Shown here: piece after piece, positions 1 to 9,239 of the stretch
Layout: every line of letters starts with the position of its first letter
Position numbering within the stretch: position 1 is the stretch's first letter
NCBI GenBank assembly: GCA_017889625.1
Contig: JAGGAD010000001.1
Location: forward strand, 1 to 64,000
Length of the DNA stretch: 64,000 nucleotides
DNA from: Bacillota bacterium
GTDB lineage: Bacteria > Bacillota > Negativicutes > Sporomusales > CTSoil-080
Direction: 5' to 3'
Translations under genes and position numbers: made by a program
Notes under the pieces: model-generated
The model's database searches: none
Told to the model about the DNA's origin: nothing
Seen by the model: only the letters and a program-made list of their open reading frames with translations

Positions 1-53
1 ACGCCGAAAGTACTTGGTTGGAAACGGCCTGGGAGGATAGGTAGCCGCCAGTT
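1..53 (+). rRNA. rrf: 5S ribosomal RNA, 3' end only
   Basis: The first about 52 bases match the 3' half of bacterial 5S rRNA: the GAAAGTACTTGG stretch, then GGGAGGATAGGTAGCCGCCAG, which closes the terminal helix. The 5' part lies outside the window, so this is the end of an rRNA operon transcribed rightward. It is followed at once by a Rho-independent terminator, as expected for the last gene of such an operon. Confidence 0.88.
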
Positions 54-83
54 AAAAACCACTCATTTTATGAGTGGTTTTTT
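54..83 (+). terminator. Rho-independent terminator of the rRNA operon
   Basis: A 12-bp stem AAAAACCACTCA / TGAGTGGTTTTT with a 5-nt loop runs straight into a T-tract. It directly follows the 5S rRNA. Confidence 0.9.
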
Positions 84-119
84 GTGTTTGTCGGGTCTTA
101 TTGTCAATAGTAATAAAAT

Positions 120-812
120 TTACTCCACAGCTTTTTTTAAGTTGGAATGGTTGGTGAATTTTATCGATGACCGATAAAATTCAATTAAGCCTTCATCGCG
201 CATCCGGCCCATTTCGCGGGACAGAGCAGTTCGGGAGGCATTAAGGAAATCAGCTAGATCGGCGCGGTTGAGAGGGATAAGAAAAGTAGTTTTACCGGTA
301 CATTTGTATTGTTCTAGGATATAGGTGGCGATTTTTGCCCGTAGGCTTTTAATGGAGAGGTAGTCGACTTTACGATTAAGCAGAATCGCCTTTTCCGATA
401 ATATGCGGAGCAGGTTATGGATTAACTGTTGATGGGCCGAGCAGGAATTAGGACAGTCACCGATAATCTTTTTTGTCGATATAAAGGTGACCGTGCATTC
501 GACATTAGCAACTACGGTGGCTGGCCAAGTTTGTCTGGCAGAAAATGCGATCATCTCACCAAATAAATTACCAGGGCCTAAGACTGTCAACACTGTTCTT
601 GTTCCGGCAACTGTTTCTTTTAGTACCGAAGCTTCACCGGATAATAGAATGCCTAAGCCGGTAAATGGCTCATTTTCGGTGGCAATGTAGCTGTGTTTAT
701 TATAGGAAACTATCCTGGGCTGGAAACAACCTAGCATAGTTTGAATAGCATCATGATCAATGCCGCTAAACAGTGGGGAGCGGGGCAGGTTTTCAAATAG
801 GACGCTATTCAA
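120..812 (-). CDS. Crp/Fnr-family transcriptional regulator
   Basis: A 230-aa cytoplasmic regulator. Residues about 10-125 form a cyclic-nucleotide-binding-type beta-roll (GxGILLSGEA, GPGNLFGEM), and residues about 165-220 a Crp-type winged helix-turn-helix (LNRADLADFLNASRTALSRE). I chose a TTG start at 812 because GGAGG lies 10 nt upstream; the frame stays open to an ATG at 881, but that would cover the palindromes between this gene and its neighbour. No Fnr-type N-terminal cysteine cluster is visible, so the effector is unknown. It is divergent from the ferredoxin-like gene at 924 and may control it. Confidence 0.85.
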   Translation of the reverse strand: MNSVLFENLPRSPLFSGIDHDAIQTMLGCFQPRIVSYNKHSYIATENEPFTGLGILLSGEASVLKETVAGTRTVLTVLGPGNLFGEMIAFSARQTWPATVVANVECTVTFISTKKIIGDCPNSCSAHQQLIHNLLRILSEKAILLNRKVDYLSIKSLRAKIATYILEQYKCTGKTTFLIPLNRADLADFLNASRTALSREMGRMRDEGLIEFYRSSIKFTNHSNLKKAVE

Positions 813-840
813 AATTAATATTCCTCCCGATTTTAATTTG

Positions 841-882
841 GTAGCTATAGCTACAGATTTATTAATTGTATTGTAGTACAAT
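841..882. promoter_or_regulatory. Two palindromes between divergent genes, candidate Crp/Fnr operators
   Basis: Two perfect palindromes sit upstream of the regulator start: GTAGCTATAGCTAC at 841-854 and ATTGTAGTACAAT at 870-882. Neither is the textbook Fnr box (TTGAT-N4-ATCAA). Their position between a Crp/Fnr gene and a divergent gene suggests operators, but this is inferred. Confidence 0.4.
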
Positions 883-923
883 CAATTTAGTAAAACAAGT
901 AACAATTAAGGGAGGAAAAAAGC

Positions 924-1634
924 ATGCTAAGAAAAATTGTTAAGATAGATGAAGAAAAATGTAATGGTTGTGGATTGTGTATTAAAGGGTGCCACGAAGG
1001 GGCACTGCAGCTTATTGATGGTAAAGCCAAACTAGTGTCTGATTCATATTGTGATGGCCTAGGGGCGTGTTTGCCTGAGTGTCCGGTTGGTGCAATTTCG
1101 ATTATTGAGCGTCAGGGCGATGCCTTTGATGAGGAAGCAGTTAAGCAGCGTTTGGTTGAAGAAAATAAAGTCGTGTCGGCCAAGCCTTTGGCTTGTGGGT
1201 GCCCGGGTACTAAGGCTAAGATGATTGAGCGCAAAACTGAACCGAGGTCTACGGTAGTAACTGGAGACTCGGAGTTAAGGCAGTGGCCATGTCAGCTGCG
1301 GCTGGTTCCGGCTGATGCTCCGTATTTTGCTGATGCTCATCTTTTGGTGGCGGCGGATTGCTCGGCGTTTGCTTATGGTAATATTCATAAAGAGTTTATG
1401 CGCGGTAAGATTACGGTCATTGGCTGCCCAAAACTCGATGATGCCGATTATGCAGCGAAACTAACTGATATTTTGCGGCTTAATGAAATCAAAAGTGTTA
1501 CAGTGCTCAGAATGGAAGTGCCATGTTGTGGCGGTATTGTAAATTCGATTAAAGCTGCGTTGGAGGCCAGCAGCAAAGTTATACCATGGCGGGTGGTGGT
1601 TATTGGTACTGATGGAGTTATTCGTGAAGATTAA
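924..1634 (+). CDS. 4Fe-4S dicluster ferredoxin-domain protein
   Basis: A 236-aa protein. The N-terminal about 65 residues hold a bacterial ferredoxin fold with two clusters: CNGCGLCIKGC at about 13-23 and CDGLGACLPECP at about 43-54. The C-terminal about 150 residues have further cysteines (CGCPG near 92, CxAF, GCPK, PCCGG near 193) that could bind metal, but I do not recognise a catalytic domain. It starts at ATG after GGGAGGAAAAAAGC. The role is probably electron transfer or redox sensing. The HD-domain gene follows 32 bp later and may be co-transcribed. Its position opposite a Crp/Fnr gene resembles redox-stress loci in other anaerobes. Confidence 0.75.
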   Translation: MLRKIVKIDEEKCNGCGLCIKGCHEGALQLIDGKAKLVSDSYCDGLGACLPECPVGAISIIERQGDAFDEEAVKQRLVEENKVVSAKPLACGCPGTKAKMIERKTEPRSTVVTGDSELRQWPCQLRLVPADAPYFADAHLLVAADCSAFAYGNIHKEFMRGKITVIGCPKLDDADYAAKLTDILRLNEIKSVTVLRMEVPCCGGIVNSIKAALEASSKVIPWRVVVIGTDGVIRED

Positions 1635-1666
1635 TAGAACAAGCTTGTTGTTGGGGGATAAGGATT

Positions 1667-2161
1667 ATGAATAGTTATCGAGAGCGGTATATTGATGAAC
1701 TTAATCGGCATTTTGGTGTTGATCAGCGACGCATTAATCACGCACTAAAAGTCCTGGCTAATGTGGAATTGATTATGGAGCAAGAGAAACTTTCTGAAGA
1801 AACTTATAAGATCATTATAGTTACTGCTTTATTGCATGATGTGGGAATAAAACCAGCCGAAGAAAAGTATCAATCCTCGGCTGGGGTTTATCAAGAAATT
1901 GAAGGGCCACCTATTGTAAGAGCGATAATGAACCGTCTTGGTGAGCCAGAAGCGATTATTGAAAGGGTTGCATACATTGTTGGAGGGCATCATACCGTGA
2001 TGAAGAACAACGGGTTAGATTTCCAAATTATTTGGGAGGCCGATTTGTTGGTTAATATTGAAGAAGAAGGATTAATGAATTCGCCTGGCATAAGCGATAT
2101 AATTGCGAAGAATTTTCGGACGGCTACTGGTAAGCGCATTGCCAGGGAAATGTTCTTATAA
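1667..2161 (+). CDS. HD-domain phosphohydrolase
   Basis: A 164-aa soluble protein with HD-superfamily motifs: a first His near residue 25 (INHALKVL), the metal-binding LLHDVG at about 55-60, GGHHT at about 105-109, and a late Asp in WEADLL near 122. Such small stand-alone HD proteins hydrolyse phosphomonoesters or nucleotides with divalent metals. No substrate can be named from sequence. It lies 32 bp after the ferredoxin-like gene, probably in one operon, with start ATG after a GGGGGATAAGG-type ribosome site. Confidence 0.75.
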   Translation: MNSYRERYIDELNRHFGVDQRRINHALKVLANVELIMEQEKLSEETYKIIIVTALLHDVGIKPAEEKYQSSAGVYQEIEGPPIVRAIMNRLGEPEAIIERVAYIVGGHHTVMKNNGLDFQIIWEADLLVNIEEEGLMNSPGISDIIAKNFRTATGKRIAREMFL

Positions 2162-2304
2162 CAATAGGTTATTGCCAAATTTATAGTCGGGAGTTATTAT
2201 AGTCAGGGGGCTGGAGGTTCGGTTAAATAGTGCTTGCATATTTTCGTATAATCATAATATGAAGGGCATAGCAATTGTGCATGTTTTATATGAAAAATGA
2301 CGAA

Positions 2305-2350
2305 GTTTTTCTACCTGAGGTTAAGACCTTGGTGTAGAAAAACTTTTTTT
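2305..2350 (+). terminator. Hairpin with T-tract before the polyamine operon
   Basis: GTTTTTCTAC (2305-2314) pairs with GTAGAAAAAC (2334-2343), with an imperfect inner stem, and seven T follow. It may end transcription from the HD gene or act as an attenuator for the downstream polyamine genes. The stretch 2162-2304 holds no gene. Confidence 0.6.
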
Positions 2351-2393
2351 GCTTTTATAAGAAAAGCTAAAATTTATTGCGGAAGGATTTATT

Positions 2394-2717
2394 ATGGTAT
2401 CAATATTAAAAATGTACATTAATGGCGAGTGGCAGTATACTAATAATGGAAATATAAGGAAATAATGATTAATCCGACGAACGAAGCAGTAATTGCTGTT
2501 GTTGCTGAAGGCGATGCTGAACTGCAAAAATCGCGATTGAGGCGGTCAGAAAAGCTTTTGCTCAATCAGAATGGCGGGAGCTGACACCGAAATGAGGCCC
2601 CTTGAAGTGATTGGCATTGGCCGGCAATTAGGAAAAATTGGCTTTCAACAATATACTGAAGTTAAACAAATTAATATTAATTTGAATGTGGAATCGACTG
2701 GCTGGTTTTCTAAATAG
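2394..2717 (+). pseudogene. Aldehyde dehydrogenase remnant (betaine/aminobutyraldehyde type)
   Basis: Three short reading frames together spell the two ends of an NAD-dependent aldehyde dehydrogenase. Frame 1 from ATG 2394 reads MYINGEW and stops at 2463. Another frame from 2465 reads INPTNEAVIAVVAEGDAE, then shifts to IAIEAVRKAFAQSEWREL and stops. The last frame from 2592 carries the family's C-terminal signature GIGRQLGKIGFQQYTEVKQI and ends at TAG 2715-2717. About 400 central residues, including the catalytic Cys and Glu, are gone. This is a frameshifted, internally deleted gene. An intact enzyme here would have oxidised the aldehyde made by the putrescine aminotransferase downstream. Confidence 0.85.
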
Positions 2718-2740
2718 TAAGCAATAGGAGGGATGAGGCT

Positions 2741-3850
2741 ATGCAAGAAATGGCTGTTCAACTGGTGAACCTGGACAAAGAATTTGAGGGACAACACGCT
2801 GTAGAAAAAATAAGTTTAGATATTGCTAAAGGCGAATTTCTTACGTTTTTAGGACCAAGCGGTTGTGGAAAAACCACTACGCTAAGGATGATTGCGGGTT
2901 TTGAAGATCCTACAAGTGGCTGGATTTTGCTGGATGGAAAGCACGTTGAAAATACGCCGCCGTACGCGCGGAATGTTAATACTGTATTTCAAAGTTATGC
3001 CTTGTTTCCGCATATGAGTGTGTTTGATAATGTTGCCTTTGGGTTAGCCATGAAGAAGGTTGGAAAAGCCATAATTAAGCAAAAAGTTAATGATGCTTTG
3101 GGATTGGTCCGACTTGACGGGTTTTCTGGCCGGAAACCTAATCAGTTGAGCGGTGGACAAAGACAGCGGGTGGCTATTGCCCGAGCGCTTGTAAATAGCC
3201 CAAATGTACTCTTGTTGGATGAGCCAATGGGAGCGCTTGATCTTAAATTACGCAAGCAAATGCAGATTGAACTTAAACGGCTGCAAAAAAAATTGGGAAT
3301 TACTTTTATTTACGTGACGCATGACCAAGAAGAAGCACTGACCATGTCAGACCGAATTGCAGTTATGAATGAAGGGCAGATTGAGCAAGTAGGAACACCT
3401 GATCAAATTTATGAGCATCCCCAGAGTAAATTTGTTGCTGGTTTTATTGGCGAGACCAATTTATTCAAAGGAACAGTACAGAGCGTTAACGGAGACTATG
3501 CTCTTTTGGAACTAGAAGGTAGCCGGGTGCCGATTATTAATAATGATCTTACTCTTGGGGAAGAAGCTTTTATCGCGGTCCGGCCGGAACGAATAGATTT
3601 TGCTCATTCGCAGCAAGAAAATTCATTTGTGTTATCCGGATGGTTTAAAGAACAAATATATGTGGGATCAATGGTTAAATCCATTATAACATTGGAGAAT
3701 GGTATGGAAGTGATTGTTAATGAGCCGGTTGGACGCTCCGCGCAGGCGGTTTTGCAAAAGGATCGGCAAAGGCTGTTAACTTGGGATCCTAAACATGCCA
3801 TTGTGGTAAAGGACGGCAGGAATAATAAGGCTTATTGTAGTGAAGTGTAA
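2741..3850 (+). CDS. potA: Spermidine/putrescine ABC transporter, ATP-binding subunit
   Basis: A 369-aa ATPase that energises polyamine import at the cytoplasmic membrane. Walker [10 protein letters not shown] lies at about 39-47, the Q-loop at QSYALFP, the signature LSGGQ near 137, Walker B VLLLDEP near 158, and the H-loop in THDQEE. The C-terminal about 110 residues form the OB-like TOBE regulatory domain (VRPERI) typical of PotA-type subunits. Length is normal. ATG follows AGGAGGGATGAGGCT. It is first in the order potA-potB-potC-patA-potD. Confidence 0.93.
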   Translation: MQEMAVQLVNLDKEFEGQHAVEKISLDIAKGEFLTFLGPSGCGKTTTLRMIAGFEDPTSGWILLDGKHVENTPPYARNVNTVFQSYALFPHMSVFDNVAFGLAMKKVGKAIIKQKVNDALGLVRLDGFSGRKPNQLSGGQRQRVAIARALVNSPNVLLLDEPMGALDLKLRKQMQIELKRLQKKLGITFIYVTHDQEEALTMSDRIAVMNEGQIEQVGTPDQIYEHPQSKFVAGFIGETNLFKGTVQSVNGDYALLELEGSRVPIINNDLTLGEEAFIAVRPERIDFAHSQQENSFVLSGWFKEQIYVGSMVKSIITLENGMEVIVNEPVGRSAQAVLQKDRQRLLTWDPKHAIVVKDGRNNKAYCSEV

Positions 3851-3888
3851 GTCGCAAGTTAGTTTAAGAAAGGAAAGAGTTAATATAA

Positions 3889-4821
3889 GTGAGTGAAGGT
3901 GGTTTTATGAAGGACAATTCAGGAGTTTTAACCACGGTATTAGTTGAGGATAGTGGAAAAAGCGAGGTGAATAGCAAGAAACGTGAACTTTGTGCGTTGA
4001 TCAGTCCGGTCGTTTTTTGGATGGTAGTTTTTGTTGCTATTCCGCTTCTATTGGTAGTGGGCGTAAGTTTTCTGCAACGAGGTATTTATGGTGGAATTGA
4101 ATATCAGGTGACTATTAATAATTACATTCGAATGTTCAATCCAATGTACTTTCGCATTATTTGGAACTCGGTAGTCTTATCTTTTTTCACTACCATTATT
4201 TGTTTAATTTTGGGATATCCTTTTGCGTATTTTACGGCCCGAGCTCCCCAAAAAATACGGGGAATGCTTCTCATGCTCACAATACTTCCCTATTGGACTA
4301 ACTCACTAGTGAGAACTTATGCCTGGATTATATTGCTTAGAACCGAAGGGGTTATAAATACTATTTTACTTAATATAGGTGTGATTACGGCTCCGATTCC
4401 TATGCTGTATAATGAATCAGCAGTATTGATTGGCTTAGTCTATGTACTATTTCCGTTTATGGTTTTGCCGCTTTATACTTCAATTGAAAAACTGGATCGT
4501 TCCCTGTTGGAAGCGGCTAGTGATTTAGGGGCGACTCCGCTAAAAGCTTTTTTCAAGGTAACCTTGCCGTTAACCAAGTCCGGTATCTTGGCTGGTGCGG
4601 TAATGGTGTTCATTCCTTCATTAGGTTATTTCTTCATTCCTGATCTAATGGGGGGAAGCAAGGGGCTATTAATCAGCAACCTCATTAAAAATCAATTTTT
4701 GACGGCCCGTGATTGGCCGTTTGGGTCAGCAATTTCAATAATATTGATAGCAATTACGTTGATTATTATATTTCTTTATTTCCGCAATGCCGGAAGCAAA
4801 GAAAAATTGGAGGTATTCTGA
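3889..4821 (+). CDS. potB: Spermidine/putrescine ABC transporter permease (PotB-like)
   Basis: A 310-aa inner-membrane permease with about six transmembrane helices. The EAA loop that docks the ATPase is visible (LLEAASDLGATPLKAFFKVT, about 205-224). The given start is GTG 3889 after AGGAAAGAG; an ATG at 3907 has its own GAAGGTGG and is a good alternative that would shorten the N-terminus by six residues. Its stop codon overlaps the start of potC (TGATG), which implies translational coupling. Confidence 0.9.
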   Translation: MSEGGFMKDNSGVLTTVLVEDSGKSEVNSKKRELCALISPVVFWMVVFVAIPLLLVVGVSFLQRGIYGGIEYQVTINNYIRMFNPMYFRIIWNSVVLSFFTTIICLILGYPFAYFTARAPQKIRGMLLMLTILPYWTNSLVRTYAWIILLRTEGVINTILLNIGVITAPIPMLYNESAVLIGLVYVLFPFMVLPLYTSIEKLDRSLLEAASDLGATPLKAFFKVTLPLTKSGILAGAVMVFIPSLGYFFIPDLMGGSKGLLISNLIKNQFLTARDWPFGSAISIILIAITLIIIFLYFRNAGSKEKLEVF

Positions 4822-5603
4822 TGAATCACAAGTTAATTCGCTGGACATCTGTCTCCTATGGGTTATTGATCTATTTGTTCTTATATGTCCCAATTTTTGT
4901 ATTGATTGCGTATTCTTTTAATGACTCGAAGTTAAATGTGCTGTGGATGGGTTTTACGGTTAAATGGTATGTTGCTCTGTTTAATGATGCCGATATTATC
5001 AATGCTTGTAAAACTAGTTTAGAATTGGCGATGATCAGTACAGTAGTTTCTACCATGATTGGCACTTTAGCAGCAGTAGGCATGTATCGCTATAATTTTA
5101 AAGGCAAAAGCATTTTGGATGGGTTATTGTATGTGCCAATTCTAATACCGGAAATTGTAATGGGCGTTTCCTTATTAGCATTTTTTTCAATGATTAGTAT
5201 TTCGGCTGGCTTTTTAACGTTGCTAATTTCCCATGTTGCGTTTAGTATCCCGTTTGTAGTATTAGTTGTCAGGGCGAGGTTAGACGGTTTTGACCGTTCG
5301 GTAGAGGAAGCGGCGATGGATTTGGGAGCGACCCCATGGCAGACTTTCTCTAAAATTGTCCTTCCCATTATCATGCCTGGGGTGGTATCCGGAGCACTAT
5401 TGTCTTTTACCTTATCGCTAGATGATGTGATAATAAGTTTCTTTGTTTCCGGTCCGGATAGCATGACGCTACCGCTAAAAATTTATTCGATGGTTAAGTT
5501 TGGTGTTACGCCAACAATTAATGCCTTATCCACGATTTTGTTGGTAATTACGCTGGTTATTGCGGGGATTACCCAATATCGGAATAATAAAAACGGAATT
5601 TAG
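4821..5603 (+). CDS. potC: Spermidine/putrescine ABC transporter permease (PotC-like)
   Basis: The second permease of the importer, 260 aa, with about six membrane helices and the EAA motif (VEEAAMDLGATPWQTFSKIV). The start is the ATG at 4821 that shares its A with the TGA stop of potB, preceded by GGAGG. The frame is open further upstream inside potB, but that part does not look like a permease N-terminus. PotB and PotC should form the heterodimeric channel. Confidence 0.92.
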   Translation: MNHKLIRWTSVSYGLLIYLFLYVPIFVLIAYSFNDSKLNVLWMGFTVKWYVALFNDADIINACKTSLELAMISTVVSTMIGTLAAVGMYRYNFKGKSILDGLLYVPILIPEIVMGVSLLAFFSMISISAGFLTLLISHVAFSIPFVVLVVRARLDGFDRSVEEAAMDLGATPWQTFSKIVLPIIMPGVVSGALLSFTLSLDDVIISFFVSGPDSMTLPLKIYSMVKFGVTPTINALSTILLVITLVIAGITQYRNNKNGI

Positions 5604-5607
5604 TTAA

Positions 5608-7032
<1,425 letters not shown>

Positions 7033-7083
7033 AATTAAAGTCTTATGTGTTAAAAAAGTAAAAAATAAAGGAGGGAAACATTA

Positions 7084-8175
7084 ATGAAACTTTGTAAAAA
7101 ATTTTGGGCGTTAACAGTAATACTGGTGGTATTGGGTTTAATTACGGTATTATTTGCAGCTGGTTGTGGAAAAACTGAAGGATCGAAGCCAAAGTTGGCA
7201 TCTGAACTTAATTTATTTATTTGGTCTGAGTATATACCTCAGGCGGTGCTGGATAAATTTGAGCAAAAATATGGCATTAAAGTTAATCAGACTAATTACT
7301 CATCTAATGAAGAAATGTTGGCTAAATTGCAGGCTGGTGGTACTTCACAGTATGATGTGGCGGTTGCCAGTGACTATATGGTAGAAATTATGTTGAACCA
7401 AAAACAGCCGATTATTCAGGTGATTGATTTAAATAATGTGCCGAATTTAAAAAATATTGATCCGCAGTATAGGAACAAAGTTTTTGACCCCGACAATAAA
7501 TACTCAGTGGCTTATGTATGCGGTAGTGCGGTAATAGCTGTAAATAAAGATAAGATTAAAGAATCAATAAAAAGTTACAAGGACTTGATGAATCCAAAGT
7601 ATAAGAATTCTTTGGTGGTACTGGATGATGAACGTGCGATTATCGGGATAGGGCTAAAGCTGTTGGGGTACTCCCTAAATGAAACCGATGAGGAGAAAAT
7701 AAAACAAGCAAAAGATGTTGTGTCTAAATTAATTCCTAATATAAAAGCCTATGACAGTGATAGCCCTAAAACTTTGCTGATTAATGGCGAAGCAGCGGGT
7801 GGAGTTGTATGGAGTGCTGAGGCATCGCTAGCTAAAAGGGAAAATCCTAATATTGAGATTATTTTTCCAGAAGAAGGGATGTATCTGTGGCAGGATAACT
7901 TGGTTATTACCCAAGGTGCACCGCATAAAAAAGAAGCGGAATTATTTATCAACTTTATTTTAGAACCTGAAATCAGCGCAATGATTTCTAAAGAATTTCC
8001 ATATACAAACCCGAACCTTGAAGCTCGTAAATTATTGGACCAAAGTGTCTTAGAAGATAAATCAGCTTACCCGCCGCAAGACGTATTGGCAAAAGGTGAA
8101 TTCTTAAGGGATGTTGGTGAAGCAACGAAAATTTACGATGAATTATGGTCTGAACTAAAACAAAAAATAAACTAG
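7084..8175 (+). CDS. potD: Spermidine/putrescine-binding lipoprotein
   Basis: A 363-aa solute-binding lipoprotein. A hydrophobic signal (about 9-27) ends in the lipobox LFAAGC, so it should be lipidated and face the outside of the inner membrane. The mature part has PotD/PotF features: LNLFIWSEYIP, YDVAVASDYMV, and the C-terminal hinge region LFINFILEPEIS. Polyamine binding is inferred from family and operon. ATG follows AAAGGAGGGAAACATTA. It is the last gene of the operon; a strong hairpin follows at 8303. Confidence 0.93.
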   Translation: MKLCKKFWALTVILVVLGLITVLFAAGCGKTEGSKPKLASELNLFIWSEYIPQAVLDKFEQKYGIKVNQTNYSSNEEMLAKLQAGGTSQYDVAVASDYMVEIMLNQKQPIIQVIDLNNVPNLKNIDPQYRNKVFDPDNKYSVAYVCGSAVIAVNKDKIKESIKSYKDLMNPKYKNSLVVLDDERAIIGIGLKLLGYSLNETDEEKIKQAKDVVSKLIPNIKAYDSDSPKTLLINGEAAGGVVWSAEASLAKRENPNIEIIFPEEGMYLWQDNLVITQGAPHKKEAELFINFILEPEISAMISKEFPYTNPNLEARKLLDQSVLEDKSAYPPQDVLAKGEFLRDVGEATKIYDELWSELKQKIN

Positions 8176-8302
8176 TTTGATAAACTCTGATTTGAAAACT
8201 ATTGTTGAGCTGGCGATGGGAAACCACTTGGTGCTACCATATTTCGAATAAAAAATTATCATAGTAAAAATATTTTTAGAATAATACCTAAAAATAATAT
8301 CG

Positions 8303-8348
8303 AAAAATGCCATTTAAAAAGTTCGAGTACTTTTTAAATGGCATTTTT
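8303..8348. terminator. Bidirectional terminator between potD and a convergent gene
   Basis: A 20-bp perfect stem AAAAATGCCATTTAAAAAGT / ACTTTTTAAATGGCATTTTT with a short loop, flanked by T-rich sequence on both strands. It separates potD from the gene at 8380-8721. Confidence 0.9.
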
Positions 8349-8379
8349 TCAATTAAAACTAAATAAAATTGTAATAAAT

Positions 8380-8721
8380 TTACTCAGCAAGTTCGTAATA
8401 AGTGATTACTGATACTGTATCGTGTGGAGTGACTAAAGTATGGTACATTTTGGTCAGATAATCAGGGATCTTATTGGTGCAGTTTATCGTTGGATTTTCC
8501 AGCAGAATATCTTCCGAAGTTAAGCTTGATACCGTTTTTACCAGAATTTTATCAATAACTGCGGTACATAATTTCTTTTTCCCAACAGCGGAATTACCAG
8601 TAGTGATCCAGATCACTTCATCTTCGGAATATTTATGAGTTATATCTCCTAATTGGATAGTGCCCTTTTTAGGAGCTATAGCCTGTTTATTTAAGTAATT
8701 TAAATTTATTGCTTTCATCAA
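8380..8721 (-). CDS. Small protein with possible ASCH/PUA-like fold
   Basis: 113 aa, or 112 from the second Met. The pattern DEVIWITTG, GKKKLCTAVIDKI, SSLTSEDI, and a C-terminal HDTVSVITYYEL resembles ASCH-type PUA-like domains, which bind RNA or modified nucleosides. The similarity is by eye and weak. GGAGGG precedes ATG at a normal distance. It lies 47 bp after the 39-aa reading frame on the same strand, so the two are probably co-transcribed from the promoter at 9149-9176. No function is assigned. Confidence 0.55.
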   Translation of the reverse strand: MMKAINLNYLNKQAIAPKKGTIQLGDITHKYSEDEVIWITTGNSAVGKKKLCTAVIDKILVKTVSSLTSEDILLENPTINCTNKIPDYLTKMYHTLVTPHDTVSVITYYELAE

Positions 8722-8768
8722 TAACCCTCCAGTAAAATAATAAATAAAGTTGGCGGGCGGTGCTTATC

Positions 8769-8888
8769 TTAGCCTTGCTGTCGCTGGGTGAGAGGCAGTT
8801 GGCGTAAAGACGCTGGGGGAACCTTAATTTGGAATCCCATCTTTGATAGTGATCCAGTGTCAGTTTGTGCCGATTGTATCAAAGCCAT
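8769..8888 (-). CDS. 39-aa peptide of unknown function
   Basis: A short frame from ATG 8888 to TAA 8769, with an excellent ribosome site (AAGGAGG, 7-nt spacing). The peptide begins MALIQSAQTD and ends LPLTQRQQG. It is rich in Gln, Leu and Ser, has no Cys, no membrane helix and no signal peptide. It lies just after a terminator-like hairpin and just before the ASCH-like gene. It could be a small regulatory protein or a translated leader. The ribosome site is the only support for translation. Confidence 0.5.
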   Translation of the reverse strand: MALIQSAQTDTGSLSKMGFQIKVPPASLRQLPLTQRQQG

Positions 8889-8922
8889 ATTGATTCCTCC
8901 TTATGATAAAATTTAGTTAAAC

Positions 8923-8962
8923 AAAAAAGGCACCTAAAACGAAATTCTTCGCTTTAAGCACC
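8923..8962 (-). terminator. Terminator/attenuator upstream of the 39-aa peptide gene
   Basis: On the minus strand a stem of 15 consecutive pairs (including G-U) with loop GAAT is followed by TTTTTT. It lies between a good promoter (9149-9176) and the two small genes. It would therefore either end a short RNA of roughly 200 nt or control read-through into the genes. An upstream TAAGC can pair with the GCTTA in its 5' arm, which is a possible competing structure. Confidence 0.7.
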
Positions 8963-9148
8963 ATTGCTTATTCAAGTTAACACCTTATTGTCTATACATA
9001 AATGATAACATAGGTTAGTGAAAATTGCTATAGCTGTACTGCACAAACATTTTTGTAATTTATACTAGACAAAGCTATAAAAAGTACAAATAACAACAAA
9101 ATCAAATATTTGAAAGATAAATTTTTGTTGCAATAATCTAAAAAAAAC

Positions 9149-9176
9149 AATATAGTTAAACAGGGTAGCGTGTCAA
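9149..9176 (-). promoter_or_regulatory. Sigma-A-type promoter reading leftward
   Basis: On the minus strand TTGACA (9176-9171) and TATATT (9154-9149) are separated by 16 nt. It would start a leader of about 250 nt ahead of the 39-aa peptide gene. The rest of 8963-9239 is AT-rich with no supported gene. The promoter of the plus-strand gene at 9240 must also lie here, but I cannot place it. Confidence 0.5.
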
Positions 9177-9239
9177 TTATAGGATAATCAAATGTTATAA
9201 AAATATACAATACGTTGATAGTTGAGGGGGAAAAAGTAA

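Noticed and set aside
9028-9210. A 60-codon minus-strand frame in the AT-rich region before the GRE homologue
   Set aside because: Overlaps the likely promoter, has a low-complexity Phe/Leu/Ile-rich composition, and no ribosome site was seen.
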